DNA of 64,000 bases, from contig CAMOIX010000008.1 in NCBI GenBank assembly GCA_946616365.1, positions 16,456 to 80,455 on the forward strand, in the 5' to 3' direction. The notes under the pieces are model-generated. The model searched no databases. It was not told where the DNA came from and was given only the letters and a program-made list of their open reading frames with translations. Shown here piece after piece: positions 8,411-16,987 of this stretch. Numbering within the stretch: the stretch's first letter is position 1; every line of letters starts with the position of its first letter. The position numbers and the translations under genes are program-made. Origin of the DNA: AC2028 sp002373595. GTDB taxonomy: Bacteria; Bacillota; Clostridia; Lachnospirales; Lachnospiraceae.

Positions 8411-8752
8411 TCAGTGCTCCTTCTTGACGCGTCTGATCACAGTTACGTCGGGGTATATATTCGAGCCTATCGCCTGATAGTCTACGAAGAACAGCGATTC
8501 GTCATAGGTGAGTCCGTAGTGTTCCTTGATGTAATCAAGGCTGGGAGGGTAGGTACCCTCAACACAGTAGCAGCTTACGATACTTCTCTTCAGTGCGGAA
8601 TTAAGGGAGGTTTCCTGTCTGCTTATCGTATCGTCCGAGATATCACGCACAGAGTACATGAAGTAGACGAATACTGCTATAAAGAGCAGCACCGACAACT
8701 TCGACAGCGTGATGAAATCTTTTAACTTTTTCTTCTTACCGAACAGATGCAT
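8411..8752 (-). CDS. Pilin-like small membrane protein
   Basis: 113 residues: Lys-rich leader (HLFGKKKKLKDF), one helix (about 19-36), then a domain with CYCVEGTYPPSLDYIKEHYGL. Motifs of the form GxYPxSLxYLxxxYG occur in pseudopilin-like proteins of clostridia. It is the first of four such small proteins after the GspF gene, 14 bases downstream. Confidence 0.7.
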   Translation of the reverse strand: MHLFGKKKKLKDFITLSKLSVLLFIAVFVYFMYSVRDISDDTISRQETSLNSALKRSIVSCYCVEGTYPPSLDYIKEHYGLTYDESLFFVDYQAIGSNIYPDVTVIRRVKKEH

Positions 8753-8766
8753 ATACCTTTATGTCC

Positions 8767-9813
8767 TTAACCTATCGATGACATGATGCCCATGAGAGGC
8801 AGTATTACCGAGAGCAGTATCAGTCCTACTATGAGAGAGAGGATGATGACGAGCGTGGGTTCTATGATCGAGATGATATTGTTGATCTTTCTCTCGCTCT
8901 TTCTCTCATACTCATCAGCGATACGTCTCATTATCGTATCGATCTCACCGGACTTGATCCCGACTGCGACCATACGGGAGTTTACATTTGAAAAGATCTC
9001 GGCCCTCTTGATGCCCTCTGCGAGGTTGTCGCCCGACTTGATCGCTTCTCTCATGATCTCGATCTTGTCACGATACTTCTCGTTCTCTACCAGGCGGCTT
9101 ACAAGGTCAAGGCTTGAGTAGGTATCAAGTCCTGCATTGGTCGCGATAGCCATACCTCTTGCGAATCTTCCGGCTGCGACACTGTCGTAGAAATCCTGAG
9201 CCATGGGAAGCTTTCTGAAGAGAGCCTTGGAGAACATGCCCTGTCTTGACCTTCTTGAGATCCACAAAAATAAGGCGATGATGATCACGAGGATTGAAAG
9301 GAAGATGATCGAGTATTTGTTAAGCGTATTGCCGAGGACGAGGAGACTTGCTGCAAATCCCGTCATCTCGGAGCCGAGCTGAACGAATACCTGATTGAAT
9401 ATCGGAAGGACTTTGGTTATCAATATGACGATGACGAGGAGCATCATGCCTATCATGATCGCAGGATAGGTGATGGCGCTCTTGATATTCTCGGATATCC
9501 TTGTCTCATTGTCGTAGTAGTCAGCGAGAGATCCCATGACTTCATCTGTCGTACCGGCTTCCTCACCGAGCTTTAATGTACTTACGACATAGTCGGGGAA
9601 CACGCCCACTTTCTCGATGGCAGCGGAGAATTTGTTGCCGTGTCCGATCTCTGCTATGATCTCATTTAAGAGTTCTTTGCTCTCTTCATCCTCGGTATCG
9701 GACCCTAAGATGCGCAGCGCTTCGAGTGGAGTTACACCCGCCTTTAAGAGGACTCCTATCTGTGAGCAGAAAAAGGCGAGCTCTTCGTTGTTAAGCTGAT
9801 TATCTCTTTTCAT
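8767..9813 (-). CDS. Type II secretion/type IV pilus inner-membrane platform protein (GspF/PilC family)
   Basis: 348 residues with two repeats of the T2SSF domain (about 10-135 and 210-335), each followed by membrane helices. Typical motifs are LLKAGVTPLEALRIL, LKLGEEAGTTDEV, SAITYPAIM and, in the second half, AIATNAGLDTYSSL and VGIKSGEIDTIM. The protein anchors the assembly ATPase and moves pilins out of the membrane. No GspE/PilB ATPase or prepilin peptidase gene is present in the window, so these must be elsewhere if the system works. RBS AGAGGTTGGT. Confidence 0.93.
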   Translation of the reverse strand: MKRDNQLNNEELAFFCSQIGVLLKAGVTPLEALRILGSDTEDEESKELLNEIIAEIGHGNKFSAAIEKVGVFPDYVVSTLKLGEEAGTTDEVMGSLADYYDNETRISENIKSAITYPAIMIGMMLLVIVILITKVLPIFNQVFVQLGSEMTGFAASLLVLGNTLNKYSIIFLSILVIIIALFLWISRRSRQGMFSKALFRKLPMAQDFYDSVAAGRFARGMAIATNAGLDTYSSLDLVSRLVENEKYRDKIEIMREAIKSGDNLAEGIKRAEIFSNVNSRMVAVGIKSGEIDTIMRRIADEYERKSERKINNIISIIEPTLVIILSLIVGLILLSVILPLMGIMSSIG

Positions 9814-9834
9814 ACCAACCTCTGTATCCTTTTA

Positions 9835-10842
9835 TCAATAAATATATTTGGTCGAGTAGTTGCTTCCGTCTCCAATGTAATCCTTTAAGGTCTTGTCGTC
9901 AGTATTGGCTCCGAATGTGGGATCTACGAGCGACCAGCTGTTGCCGTGGAACTGTATGATCCCGTTTAGCCATCCGACTTCTTTTATATATACGCTGATC
10001 CATGCGTGATATACTTCGCCTGCGTATCCGACTTCGAGTCTCGTCGGGATCTGCTGGCTGCGCAGCATGGTCGCCATCATTGCCGCATAATCAAGGCATA
10101 TTCCTGTCTTTAGGTCAAGTATCTCATCGACATCAGGTATGTATCCGCTCTTTACTGTATCGGCTTTCTCATAATCGTAAGTGATATTGCCGGTGATGTA
10201 ATCATATACGCTCGTTACCACTTCGAGATCGTCATGACACGCGGATGCGAGTTCAGCTCCCTTGGCTACGCATTTGCTCGATGCGGTGAAGTTCACATAC
10301 TGATTTGGGTGCAGGTAAGGCCCGAATTCATCGATGCCCGTAAATAAGTAGTCTGCTTTAAATGCTATCGAGTATCGGTTTCCTTCGATATTCTCACACA
10401 CCGCTATGGTGTAGTTACCGTCCCCCGAGCTTAGCGGAAATACTGCATATCCGTTCGTTATATTATATGTATAAGTGACTTCGTTCGGTCCCGTGATCTG
10501 GAGTTTGACTTTCTCGCAGGTTCCGAGGTAGTCGACCATTATATATCCGTCTGCGGTATGAGAGTAGTCGATCAATGCCAGCTCATTTCCGTCCGTATCC
10601 GTTCCGGAAGCCTCAGGTACGAGACATACGGGAGTGCTCTCACGAAGAGGTCTGGTGTCATCGGGATCTGAGGTCTGCGATGCAGCAGATGAACCGCCAC
10701 CTGAGCCGCCTCCCGAAGATCCTCCGCCTGACGAGGACGGCACAGTCACACCTCCGCCGGATCCGCTTCCGCCGGACTCGCCGCATGCGCCGAATATTAA
10801 CATGGCCGCCAGTATAAGCGACAGGCATCTGTATCTTTTCAT
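9835..10842 (-). CDS. Transglutaminase-like lipoprotein
   Basis: 335 residues. Lipoprotein signal with lipobox LIFGAC (Cys about 20), then a Gly/Ser linker (about 21-55) and an extracellular transglutaminase/protease-like domain. The triad is visible: Cys in KTGICLDYA, His in EVYHAWISVY and Asp in SLVDPTFGAN. Such domains crosslink or cleave proteins or peptidoglycan-linked peptides at the cell surface. It lies between the anti-sigma gene (overlap of one base) and gspF, so a role in maturing or attaching the filament or the large surface protein at 13.2 kb is possible but only inferred. Confidence 0.85.
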   Translation of the reverse strand: MKRYRCLSLILAAMLIFGACGESGGSGSGGGVTVPSSSGGGSSGGGSGGGSSAASQTSDPDDTRPLRESTPVCLVPEASGTDTDGNELALIDYSHTADGYIMVDYLGTCEKVKLQITGPNEVTYTYNITNGYAVFPLSSGDGNYTIAVCENIEGNRYSIAFKADYLFTGIDEFGPYLHPNQYVNFTASSKCVAKGAELASACHDDLEVVTSVYDYITGNITYDYEKADTVKSGYIPDVDEILDLKTGICLDYAAMMATMLRSQQIPTRLEVGYAGEVYHAWISVYIKEVGWLNGIIQFHGNSWSLVDPTFGANTDDKTLKDYIGDGSNYSTKYIY

Positions 10843-11309
10843 TAAGGTACGCTCAATATGAACTGCATCTCTTTGCCGCTTAAGTCATATATATAGATAT
10901 TATACTCTCCCCGTACGGCATGGAAAAGAATCATATTTTGTGAAGCATCATAGTCTACAGGGGGCGCTTCCTTTCCTTTGGGATCTATTATATAGGAAGA
11001 GGATGCATCCACAGGTCCCGAGAGTACTATGGTGAGAGTGTTCTTCTCGAAATGATGCGAGACGACATCGATCTCATAATCTGCCGTCGTGGATATCTTT
11101 ACATCTCCGTGAGGCAGGAACACAGGCGTGATGAGCGTCAGGAAGAAGAAGATTATCGAGGTCCATATGCCGACCGCTTCGAGCACTACATTGGCTCTTT
11201 TGCGGTTTACTATTCTCTCAAAGGGGATGCGGTTAGGTGCGACTTCACAGGTGTTGAATACGTTTTGAAGTATCGTATCCGCTGTCTTCAAATCTACATT
11301 GTATTTCAT
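10842..11309 (-). CDS. Probable membrane anti-sigma factor of the adjacent ECF sigma factor
   Basis: 155 residues: a cytoplasmic N-terminal part (1-50), one membrane helix (about 52-72, IWTSIIFFFLTLITPVF) and an extracellular beta-rich domain. Its start overlaps the sigma factor stop by four bases (ATGA), the standard arrangement of ECF sigma/anti-sigma pairs. No ZAS zinc motif (HxxxCxxC) is seen in the cytoplasmic part. The extracellular part would be the sensor. Identification rests on context and topology, not on a recognised domain. Confidence 0.65.
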   Translation of the reverse strand: MKYNVDLKTADTILQNVFNTCEVAPNRIPFERIVNRKRANVVLEAVGIWTSIIFFFLTLITPVFLPHGDVKISTTADYEIDVVSHHFEKNTLTIVLSGPVDASSSYIIDPKGKEAPPVDYDASQNMILFHAVRGEYNIYIYDLSGKEMQFILSVP

Positions 11310-11920
11310 CTCCGCATTCCTCCTTTCTTTGATGATCCCATATCGGGTCCTGCATTTCCTTTATCCGAGAGAGCTTCCTTCAGGTGCTCCATCGCGTTTT
11401 TAAGCTGTCTCTTTACCGTGCTTCGGCTTAGTCCCGTTGCCTCTGCGATATCCTCTATCGTCATATCATTGTAGAATCGGAGGACTACTATTTCTTTTTC
11501 CGAGGCGGGCTTCAGATTATCTATCGCATTTTTTAATCGTTCCCGTTCATCCTTTTCGACTGCTATCTCCTCGCCTGTCGCATCCTCGGACTTTAAGTCA
11601 AACAGGTCATCGAGGAGTTCAGTCGTGATATCGCCGTATCCGGTCTTTTTGGATTTCGACATATCATAGCAGACGCGGAATGCTATCTGGTTGAGCCATG
11701 CGACGAAGAGGGTGGGATCGGACAGCTTATGAATATTTTTGAGCGCGGAAATATAGACCTCCTGGACTGCGTCCTGGGCGAGGTAATCGTCGCGCAGATA
11801 GTGGCGGGTGTAGTTGTAGACGCGTTCGTAGGTAAAACCGTAGCACTGTGCGAATGCGTCACTGTCCCCGGCCTGCGCTCTTTTTACATATTCCGATAGA
11901 TATTCATAGGATATCTTCAT
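11306..11920 (-). CDS. ECF-type RNA polymerase sigma factor
   Basis: 204 residues. Region 2 has YLAQDAVQEVYISAL and TLFVAWLNQIAFRVCYD; region 4 has VVLRFYNDMTIEDIAEATG and LSRSTVKRQLKNAMEHLK with its helix-turn-helix. A long acidic linker (about 95-125) joins them. It ends in a Gly/Lys/Arg tail. It is read after the degenerate GGDEF gene (19-base gap) and before its probable anti-sigma factor. The two divergent genes at 12.77 and 13.22 kb share an ECF-like promoter and are its likely targets. Confidence 0.92.
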   Translation of the reverse strand: MKISYEYLSEYVKRAQAGDSDAFAQCYGFTYERVYNYTRHYLRDDYLAQDAVQEVYISALKNIHKLSDPTLFVAWLNQIAFRVCYDMSKSKKTGYGDITTELLDDLFDLKSEDATGEEIAVEKDERERLKNAIDNLKPASEKEIVVLRFYNDMTIEDIAEATGLSRSTVKRQLKNAMEHLKEALSDKGNAGPDMGSSKKGGMRR

Positions 11921-11939
11921 CAGGATACCTTTCGGCAGG

Positions 11940-12635
11940 TTAACCCTTCAGCTTGGTATAAGCGGATGAGATGAGCTCCGAGAATGTGGAGTTCGGCTGC
12001 TCATCGTGAAGGACATACTCCGAATGTATTGAAACTTTGGCCTTTTCGTGGTTTTCGTTGTACTCGTCGACGGATTTGCCGAGCTTGTCGATGAAGGCGG
12101 TTACCTTTTCCCGGTCTGTATCGGTGAGGAGAGTGACATACTCGTTTCCACCGTTTCTGCAGACATAGCCGTATCCGGCGCAGACGCCCTCGAGCACTCC
12201 TGAGAACTCGTGGATGACATTATCTCCCTCATCTCGTCCGAGGGAAGCGTTTATTTCCTTAATATTGGATATCTCGGTGACTATGCAGGCGATTCCGGCC
12301 ATGGATTCGGGAGTTGTGAAGTTCCGGGTCATCTTGTGGAGACCCTCACGGCTGAGGATGCCTGTTTTTACATCAAAATATGCGAGATTTTCAAGCTCGT
12401 TCGAACGGATCTTGAAATCCCTATAGAAAAGGAAGTCATATACCATGAAGGCAAGTATGAAGAGTATCGTGAAATACATCACCGCACAGAGGAAAAAGAG
12501 GCTCCTGTTGGTGAAGATCGTATCATGAAGCTCCTTGTTACTTAGCATTGTAATAAGAAATAACAGCTCAAAAACGACAAAAATGACCAGCTCTGCGATC
12601 TTGATGATCCCGAAAATCTTCGTTCTATCTTTCAT
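11940..12635 (-). CDS. Membrane protein with degenerate GGDEF domain
   Basis: The start at 12635 is preceded by AGGAGGTCAT and gives 231 residues; the longer frame has no RBS. Two membrane helices (about 10-30 and 45-70), then a GGDEF-type domain with AYFDVKTGILSREGL and RNGGNEYVTLL. The signature loop reads GGNEY instead of GG(D/E)EF, so diguanylate cyclase activity is doubtful; it may bind nucleotide or act as a sensor. First gene of the minus-strand operon that carries the sigma factor and the pilin-like genes. Confidence 0.8.
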   Translation of the reverse strand: MKDRTKIFGIIKIAELVIFVVFELLFLITMLSNKELHDTIFTNRSLFFLCAVMYFTILFILAFMVYDFLFYRDFKIRSNELENLAYFDVKTGILSREGLHKMTRNFTTPESMAGIACIVTEISNIKEINASLGRDEGDNVIHEFSGVLEGVCAGYGYVCRNGGNEYVTLLTDTDREKVTAFIDKLGKSVDEYNENHEKAKVSIHSEYVLHDEQPNSTFSELISSAYTKLKG

Positions 12636-12701
12636 ATGACCTCCTGAGAATGTAAGAAAATAGAGCACTGTTCAACATTATAATAATTATTTTAAAAAAT
12701 G

Positions 12702-12728
12702 TGAACCTTTTTGAGGGAAGTCTCCGTC
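12702..12728 (+). promoter_or_regulatory. ECF-type promoter of the 12.77 kb gene
   Basis: TGAACCTTTTTGA at -35 and CGTCTTTATT at -10, 17 bases apart. Very close to the element before the surface-protein gene (13136-13163) and to the general TGAAC...CGTC pattern of Gram-positive ECF sigma factors. No sigma-A -35/-10 pair is seen. Confidence 0.7.
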
Positions 12729-12764
12729 TTTATTTATGGATCAAAATGAAAGGAGAAAAGAAAA

Positions 12765-13073
12765 GTGAATCCGATAAGGCTTACCGCAGAAGTAGCATAC
12801 GACCTTATAAGGATAGACGATGAGCTGACACCGCTCGGCAACGCACCCGTCCCCAAGGTAAATTATTACGGCGCAACGGCTGTTGTGATCATCGTAGCTC
12901 TTCTGATCCTTCTACTAGTTTTCAGGGAAGTTAGATATCTTACACTCAAGAAGAGACTGCTCCAGATCTGGGAAAAAGCAGGCATCACCGACAGAAAAGT
13001 CCCTAATGACACAAAGTCAGTAAAGGAAGAGATTGAAAGCGCCGAGATGAACATATCGGCAACCATGCTCTAA
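12765..13073 (+). CDS. Small single-pass membrane protein, putative ECF regulon member
   Basis: 102 residues starting with GTG after AAAGGAGAAAAGAAAA. One membrane helix (about 34-53, AVVIIVALLILLLVF) with a short outside N-terminus and a basic, then acidic, cytoplasmic tail (about 54-102). I do not recognise the family. It lies between the divergent sigma operon and the large coiled-coil surface protein, each with the same kind of promoter, so the two plus-strand proteins are likely made together. Confidence 0.7.
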   Translation: MNPIRLTAEVAYDLIRIDDELTPLGNAPVPKVNYYGATAVVIIVALLILLLVFREVRYLTLKKRLLQIWEKAGITDRKVPNDTKSVKEEIESAEMNISATML

Positions 13074-13135
13074 AGACACGATTTAAGGGCGGTTCGGAAC
13101 AAAATAAAGAAATTCTAAAGAAATTTCTGAAATTT

Positions 13136-13163
13136 TGAACCTTTTTTGATAAAACCGCAAGTC
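13136..13163 (+). promoter_or_regulatory. ECF-type promoter of the large surface-protein gene
   Basis: TGAACCTTTTTTGA at -35 and AGTCCTTATT at -10, 18 bases apart. It repeats the element at 12702-12728 almost base for base. An A/T-rich stretch lies just upstream. Confidence 0.7.
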
Positions 13164-13217
13164 CTTATTAGTGAAAAGCAGTTAACAATTGATCTGAAAG
13201 ATAAAGAGAGGTTAAGT

Positions 13218-15944
13218 ATGAAGAAGACAAATCTAATGAACAGGAAAGTCGTTAAGGCGATGAGCTTCGCGATCAGCGCAACGCTCCTCCTTCAGCCCAT
13301 GACTGCTATGGCAGATGAGGCTCCCAAGGCAGAGCCCGCCGGAGCAGCAAAAGAGCTTCAGGTAAGTGATGACAGCGAGAAGGCAGCAGTTCAGAAGGCA
13401 GAGAACGCAGCTAAGACAGCAGACGATGCAAAGGAAGCAGCACAGGATGCATATCAGAAGGCAGAGGACGCAGCAAAGGCAGCCGAGGATCTTGCTAAAG
13501 AAGTTGGCAAGCAGGTAGGCGATGACAAGGATAAGAACAATCTCAATGACGGACTTGATAAGACTGTAGCAGATACCAAGCAGGCTGTTTCGGACAATGA
13601 GACCGCTATGACCCAGGCAGCAACGACTGCTGAGGGTGAGATCGGCAAAATCGCAAATGACACTTCCGTTACCGATATAGCAACTGATAAGTCTGATGCG
13701 GCTACCGCAGAGGGACTTGCACAGGATGCTGAGCAGGATTCCGCAGATGATCTTCAGGATACCAAGGATGCAGCGGCTAAGCTTGACAAAACTGCAGCAC
13801 AGAAGGCTGCAAAGGAAGCAGCAGATGCAGCTGCCGAGGCTCAGACCCAGGCTGATAACGCAAAGGATGCTTACGATGATGCATACCAGCTCCTTTCCGA
13901 TTATGTAGATGAGCTTGCAAGACTTGAGAAGGTCGCAGATGATGCTGATAAGGATATCGCTGATAAGAAGGCTGCTATAGAGAAGAAGATCGAAGATGCT
14001 AAGAAAGAGCTTAAGACTGCAGCCGATGATCTTGCAAAGGCTAAGACCGATCTTAAGATCGCTAAAGAGGATGAGGCAGCTACCCAGGCAGCTCTTGCTG
14101 ATATCGAGAGCGGAAAAGCAGCAGATGCAGCAAAGGATGCAGCAGATGCAGCAGAGGTTGCTCTTAACAATCTCGCTGATCTCAAGACCGAGAAGGATAC
14201 CTACCAGGGACTTAAGGATGATGTAACCGCAGCTCAGGAAAACCTTGATCAGAAGATAGCAGATCAGACCAGGATCAATGGTGAGCAGGATGCGATCATC
14301 AGCGCTCAGACCATCGAGAAGAATAGACAGGAAGGAATCTCCGGACAGAAGCAGGCAGAGCTTAATACTCTTGCCGGCCAGATCAGTCCTCTTGAGACTG
14401 AGAGAGCTCAGAAGGCAGCTATCGTAAATAATAGTGACCTTAAGAAGGCTGCGGCTGCAACTACCAGCACGGTCAAGAGCGTTAGACATAATGTTCCGTA
14501 CTTTAACAGTATTTGGGATTGGGGTTTGAGAGATGAATACACGTATTACACTCAGTCTGAGATAGATGCAGCAAAGAACGCGATCAGCGCTGCAAACACC
14601 AGAATCGGTGAGATAGACGCAGCACTTTCACCTCTGTATGCAAGCCGTACAACTGTTACGAGTGAGAAGTCTGCAGCAGATCAGGCTGCTACAGATGCTC
14701 AGACTAAGATTGACAATGCAAACGGTGCTAAGGACGAAGCAGAACGTGCAGTAAAGATGGCACAGACCGCTCTTACCAATGCTAATACTCAGAAGAAGCT
14801 GGTATCACTTTACGAGTATGCAGGAAGCACCGAGATTACTTACATGGACAAGGCAGAGCAGGAAGAGTACAAGAAACTTCTTGCAGAGATGAAGGATCAG
14901 CAGTCCAAATACAACGAGATTTCCAGTGATGTAAAGGCATATCATGATGCCACCAAGAAAATGGAGTACACCGGAATCGATTTGATAGATGCTGCGCTCA
15001 GTGATATCGTTCATACCTTCAACTGGGATAAGCTTACTGAATGGAAGCTTGAAGAGAAGTACCGTAAGTGGGACTGGAGCTGGGACGGTGGATCTGAGAC
15101 ACACTGGACATTCACCAAGAATGGAGATAACGAAGCCGTTCTCATCACTATGCAGGGCACAAGACTTACTATAACCAAGGTAGACGAGGCTGAGTTCGGA
15201 GCATTCTCCGCAACCTTCGACAAGGCAGCTGCAGCTCAGGCAGCAGAGAAGGCAGCACAGGCAGCAGCAGATGCAGCAGAGAAAGCAAAGGCAGAGAAGG
15301 CAGCATTTGAGAAGTACAACAAAGCACAGAAGGCTCTTCAGGATGCACTTGATGAACTTGCAGAGTTGAAGGTTTCCACCGTTAAAGTTGACAGATCCGT
15401 ACTTAAGGCAGCTCAGGATAAGGTTACCGCAGCTCAGGCTGATGTAGACAGCGCAAAGACCAGCTGGGACAATGCACAGACCGCAGCAGACGAGGCTAAG
15501 AAGAATGCAGACGAGGCTAAGAAGATTGCAGACGGAATCGTAATCCCCGGCTCTTCAAGCAACGATCCTTCAGATGATGATAACGACACCACAGATCCTA
15601 CCACTCAGAATCCTGTAAACAACCTGCCTGCAAACAATCAGCAGGGCGGACAGCAGGGTGGCCAGCAGGGTGCCGGCAATCAGCAGGGCCAGGTAAATAT
15701 CGAGGACGAGGATTCTGCTAAGGCAGCTACTCCCAACCAGGATACCACTGTTAAGAAGGACAATACTTCCGTAGAGGAGACCATCGTTGAGGAAGAGGAT
15801 ACCGCTAAGGCTGCACTTCCTACCCTTGAGACCGAAGAGGATGTTCAGAACTTCAATTACCTCTGGCTCCTTCTCCTTGCAGCACTTGCAGTAATAATTG
15901 AGGAGATCATCCGCAGGAACTACAACAAGAACAAGGCTCAGTAA
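13218..15944 (+). CDS. Large Ala-rich coiled-coil surface protein with signal peptide and C-terminal membrane anchor
   Basis: The ATG at 13218 starts a good signal peptide (Lys-rich, then a hydrophobic stretch, cleavage after AMA at about residue 32), giving 908 residues. Residues about 35-420 and 530-600 are almost pure heptad-like Ala/Lys/Asp/Glu coiled coil. A middle part (about 415-445 and 560-650) holds aromatic segments such as WDWGLRDEYTYYT and WDWSWDGGSETHW, perhaps a small folded head. A second coiled coil (about 670-775) is followed by a Ser/Asp and Gln/Gly linker, two similar segments (IEDEDSAKAATP, VEEEDTAKAALP), a membrane helix (about 878-895) and a basic tail. There is no LPxTG motif, so it is anchored by the helix. 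A rod-like surface adhesin or spacer is inferred. Confidence 0.85.
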   Translation: MKKTNLMNRKVVKAMSFAISATLLLQPMTAMADEAPKAEPAGAAKELQVSDDSEKAAVQKAENAAKTADDAKEAAQDAYQKAEDAAKAAEDLAKEVGKQVGDDKDKNNLNDGLDKTVADTKQAVSDNETAMTQAATTAEGEIGKIANDTSVTDIATDKSDAATAEGLAQDAEQDSADDLQDTKDAAAKLDKTAAQKAAKEAADAAAEAQTQADNAKDAYDDAYQLLSDYVDELARLEKVADDADKDIADKKAAIEKKIEDAKKELKTAADDLAKAKTDLKIAKEDEAATQAALADIESGKAADAAKDAADAAEVALNNLADLKTEKDTYQGLKDDVTAAQENLDQKIADQTRINGEQDAIISAQTIEKNRQEGISGQKQAELNTLAGQISPLETERAQKAAIVNNSDLKKAAAATTSTVKSVRHNVPYFNSIWDWGLRDEYTYYTQSEIDAAKNAISAANTRIGEIDAALSPLYASRTTVTSEKSAADQAATDAQTKIDNANGAKDEAERAVKMAQTALTNANTQKKLVSLYEYAGSTEITYMDKAEQEEYKKLLAEMKDQQSKYNEISSDVKAYHDATKKMEYTGIDLIDAALSDIVHTFNWDKLTEWKLEEKYRKWDWSWDGGSETHWTFTKNGDNEAVLITMQGTRLTITKVDEAEFGAFSATFDKAAAAQAAEKAAQAAADAAEKAKAEKAAFEKYNKAQKALQDALDELAELKVSTVKVDRSVLKAAQDKVTAAQADVDSAKTSWDNAQTAADEAKKNADEAKKIADGIVIPGSSSNDPSDDDNDTTDPTTQNPVNNLPANNQQGGQQGGQQGAGNQQGQVNIEDEDSAKAATPNQDTTVKKDNTSVEETIVEEEDTAKAALPTLETEEDVQNFNYLWLLLLAALAVIIEEIIRRNYNKNKAQ

Positions 15945-15990
15945 GCCGCAAAACCAAGCAAGTAACAATTCTCATAAAGATTAACCTCTT

Positions 15991-16029
15991 AAAAAGAACT
16001 GCCGCCTACCCGGGCGGTAGTTCTTTTTT
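15991..16029 (+). terminator. Intrinsic terminator after the surface-protein gene
   Basis: Stem AGAACTGCCGCC paired with GGCGGTAGTTCT (one G-T pair), short loop, then TTTTTT. It closes the ECF-controlled plus-strand unit. Confidence 0.92.
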
Positions 16030-16086
16030 GCTGACAGAAAGCCTCAAATATTGTATCATTTCAGAAAAGAAATATGTAAAATATAC

Positions 16087-16115
16087 TTGACATATTGCTA
16101 CGAAGGGTGTATTAT
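16087..16115 (+). promoter_or_regulatory. Sigma-A promoter of the membrane protein-XRE pair
   Basis: TTGACA, 17 bases, TATTAT. The predicted start leaves a leader of about 120 bases before the gene at 16246; I saw no clear riboswitch in it, only the partly self-complementary stretch GATCGAACGATC. Confidence 0.8.
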
Positions 16116-16245
16116 GCTTTCAGAAGCTTCGAGAGGATGCAGGCCGACGGGCCTACAGCCGAAAGGCAGGAAACAGACTCTCAGATAAAGAAACAAATAA
16201 ATCACTGGGAACGGATCGAACGATCCGAAAGAAAGGAAGGAAGAT

Positions 16246-16776
16246 ATGAATACAAATTGGTACGGAAGAGGAATTACGATGGGAATAGTAGTAGGACTTA
16301 TCATCGCGGTCTTTATTCTCAAAGCTATGAACAAGGACAACAAGATGAAGACGGAATATGACGAGATGCAGGAAAAGGTAAGAGGCAAGGCATACAAGTA
16401 CGCTTTCTGGACGATGGCAGCTTTTGAGACTCTCATGGTGATCATCGAAGCGTTGGAGATCAAGGTGCCTTTCAGCGGATTCACTCTCCACGTGATACCG
16501 ATCATCATAGCAGCTTGTGTACATGCCGTATACTCGGTCATGAATGGTGCATACATAGGTCTCAATACCAATGTAAAAACGACTATCGTTGCAATGGTAG
16601 TAATAGGCGCAATTAACATCCTCGTCGCCATCCTGGCTTTTGCGAATGGTTTTATGATAAAGGACGGAATGTTCGGTGATCAGTTCCTCAACCTCCTCAT
16701 AGGTCTGATGTTTGTGATCATTGGTGTCGCTACATTCATCGCAAAGAAAAAGAACGCAGAAGCGGAGGAGGAGTAA
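16246..16776 (+). CDS. Multi-pass membrane protein paired with an XRE regulator
   Basis: 176 residues with about five helices: 9-25, 50-68, 80-100, 108-135 and 145-165, and a KKK..EAEEE tail. Start supported by GAAAGGAAGGAAGAT. Proteins of this size placed directly before a short XRE regulator are common in clostridia, but their role is not known. The two genes are separated by one base and surely cotranscribed. Confidence 0.78.
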   Translation: MNTNWYGRGITMGIVVGLIIAVFILKAMNKDNKMKTEYDEMQEKVRGKAYKYAFWTMAAFETLMVIIEALEIKVPFSGFTLHVIPIIIAACVHAVYSVMNGAYIGLNTNVKTTIVAMVVIGAINILVAILAFANGFMIKDGMFGDQFLNLLIGLMFVIIGVATFIAKKKNAEAEEE

Positions 16777-16777
16777 T

Positions 16778-16969
16778 ATGAAGAATCTTAAGCTTAAAGC
16801 AGCCCGTGCGGGCATGGATCTCTCTCAGGAAGACCTCGCCGCCAAGTGCGGAGTATCGAGACAGACGATAAGTGCGATAGAAAAGGGCGACTATAACCCT
16901 ACGATCAACCTTTGCATAGCGATATGCAAAGCCCTCGGCAAGACTCTGGACGAACTGTTTTGGGAATGA
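16778..16969 (+). CDS. Short XRE-family transcriptional regulator
   Basis: 63 residues, essentially only a Cro/C1 helix-turn-helix: LSQEDLAAKCGVSRQTISAIEKG, followed by NPTINLCIAICKALGKTLDELF. The ATG at 16778 follows GGAGGAGTAAT; a longer frame from 16721 overlaps the upstream gene and is not needed. It probably represses its own two-gene operon. Confidence 0.9.
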   Translation: MKNLKLKAARAGMDLSQEDLAAKCGVSRQTISAIEKGDYNPTINLCIAICKALGKTLDELFWE

Positions 16970-16987
16970 TCTGATATGTAGTATAAT

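Noticed and set aside
12649..12675. TTGAAC/TACATT promoter for the GGDEF-sigma operon on the minus strand
   Set aside because: The spacing is only 15 bases and the second box is weak, so I did not list it, although some promoter must be in this gap.
13233..14489. 418-residue Leu/Ile/Cys-rich frame on the minus strand
   Set aside because: It is the complement of the Ala/Lys/Asp coiled-coil repeats of the surface protein; composition is an artefact.
16095..16361. 88-residue plus-strand frame before the membrane protein
   Set aside because: It starts between the promoter and the RBS of the real gene, overlaps it in another frame and has no known motif.
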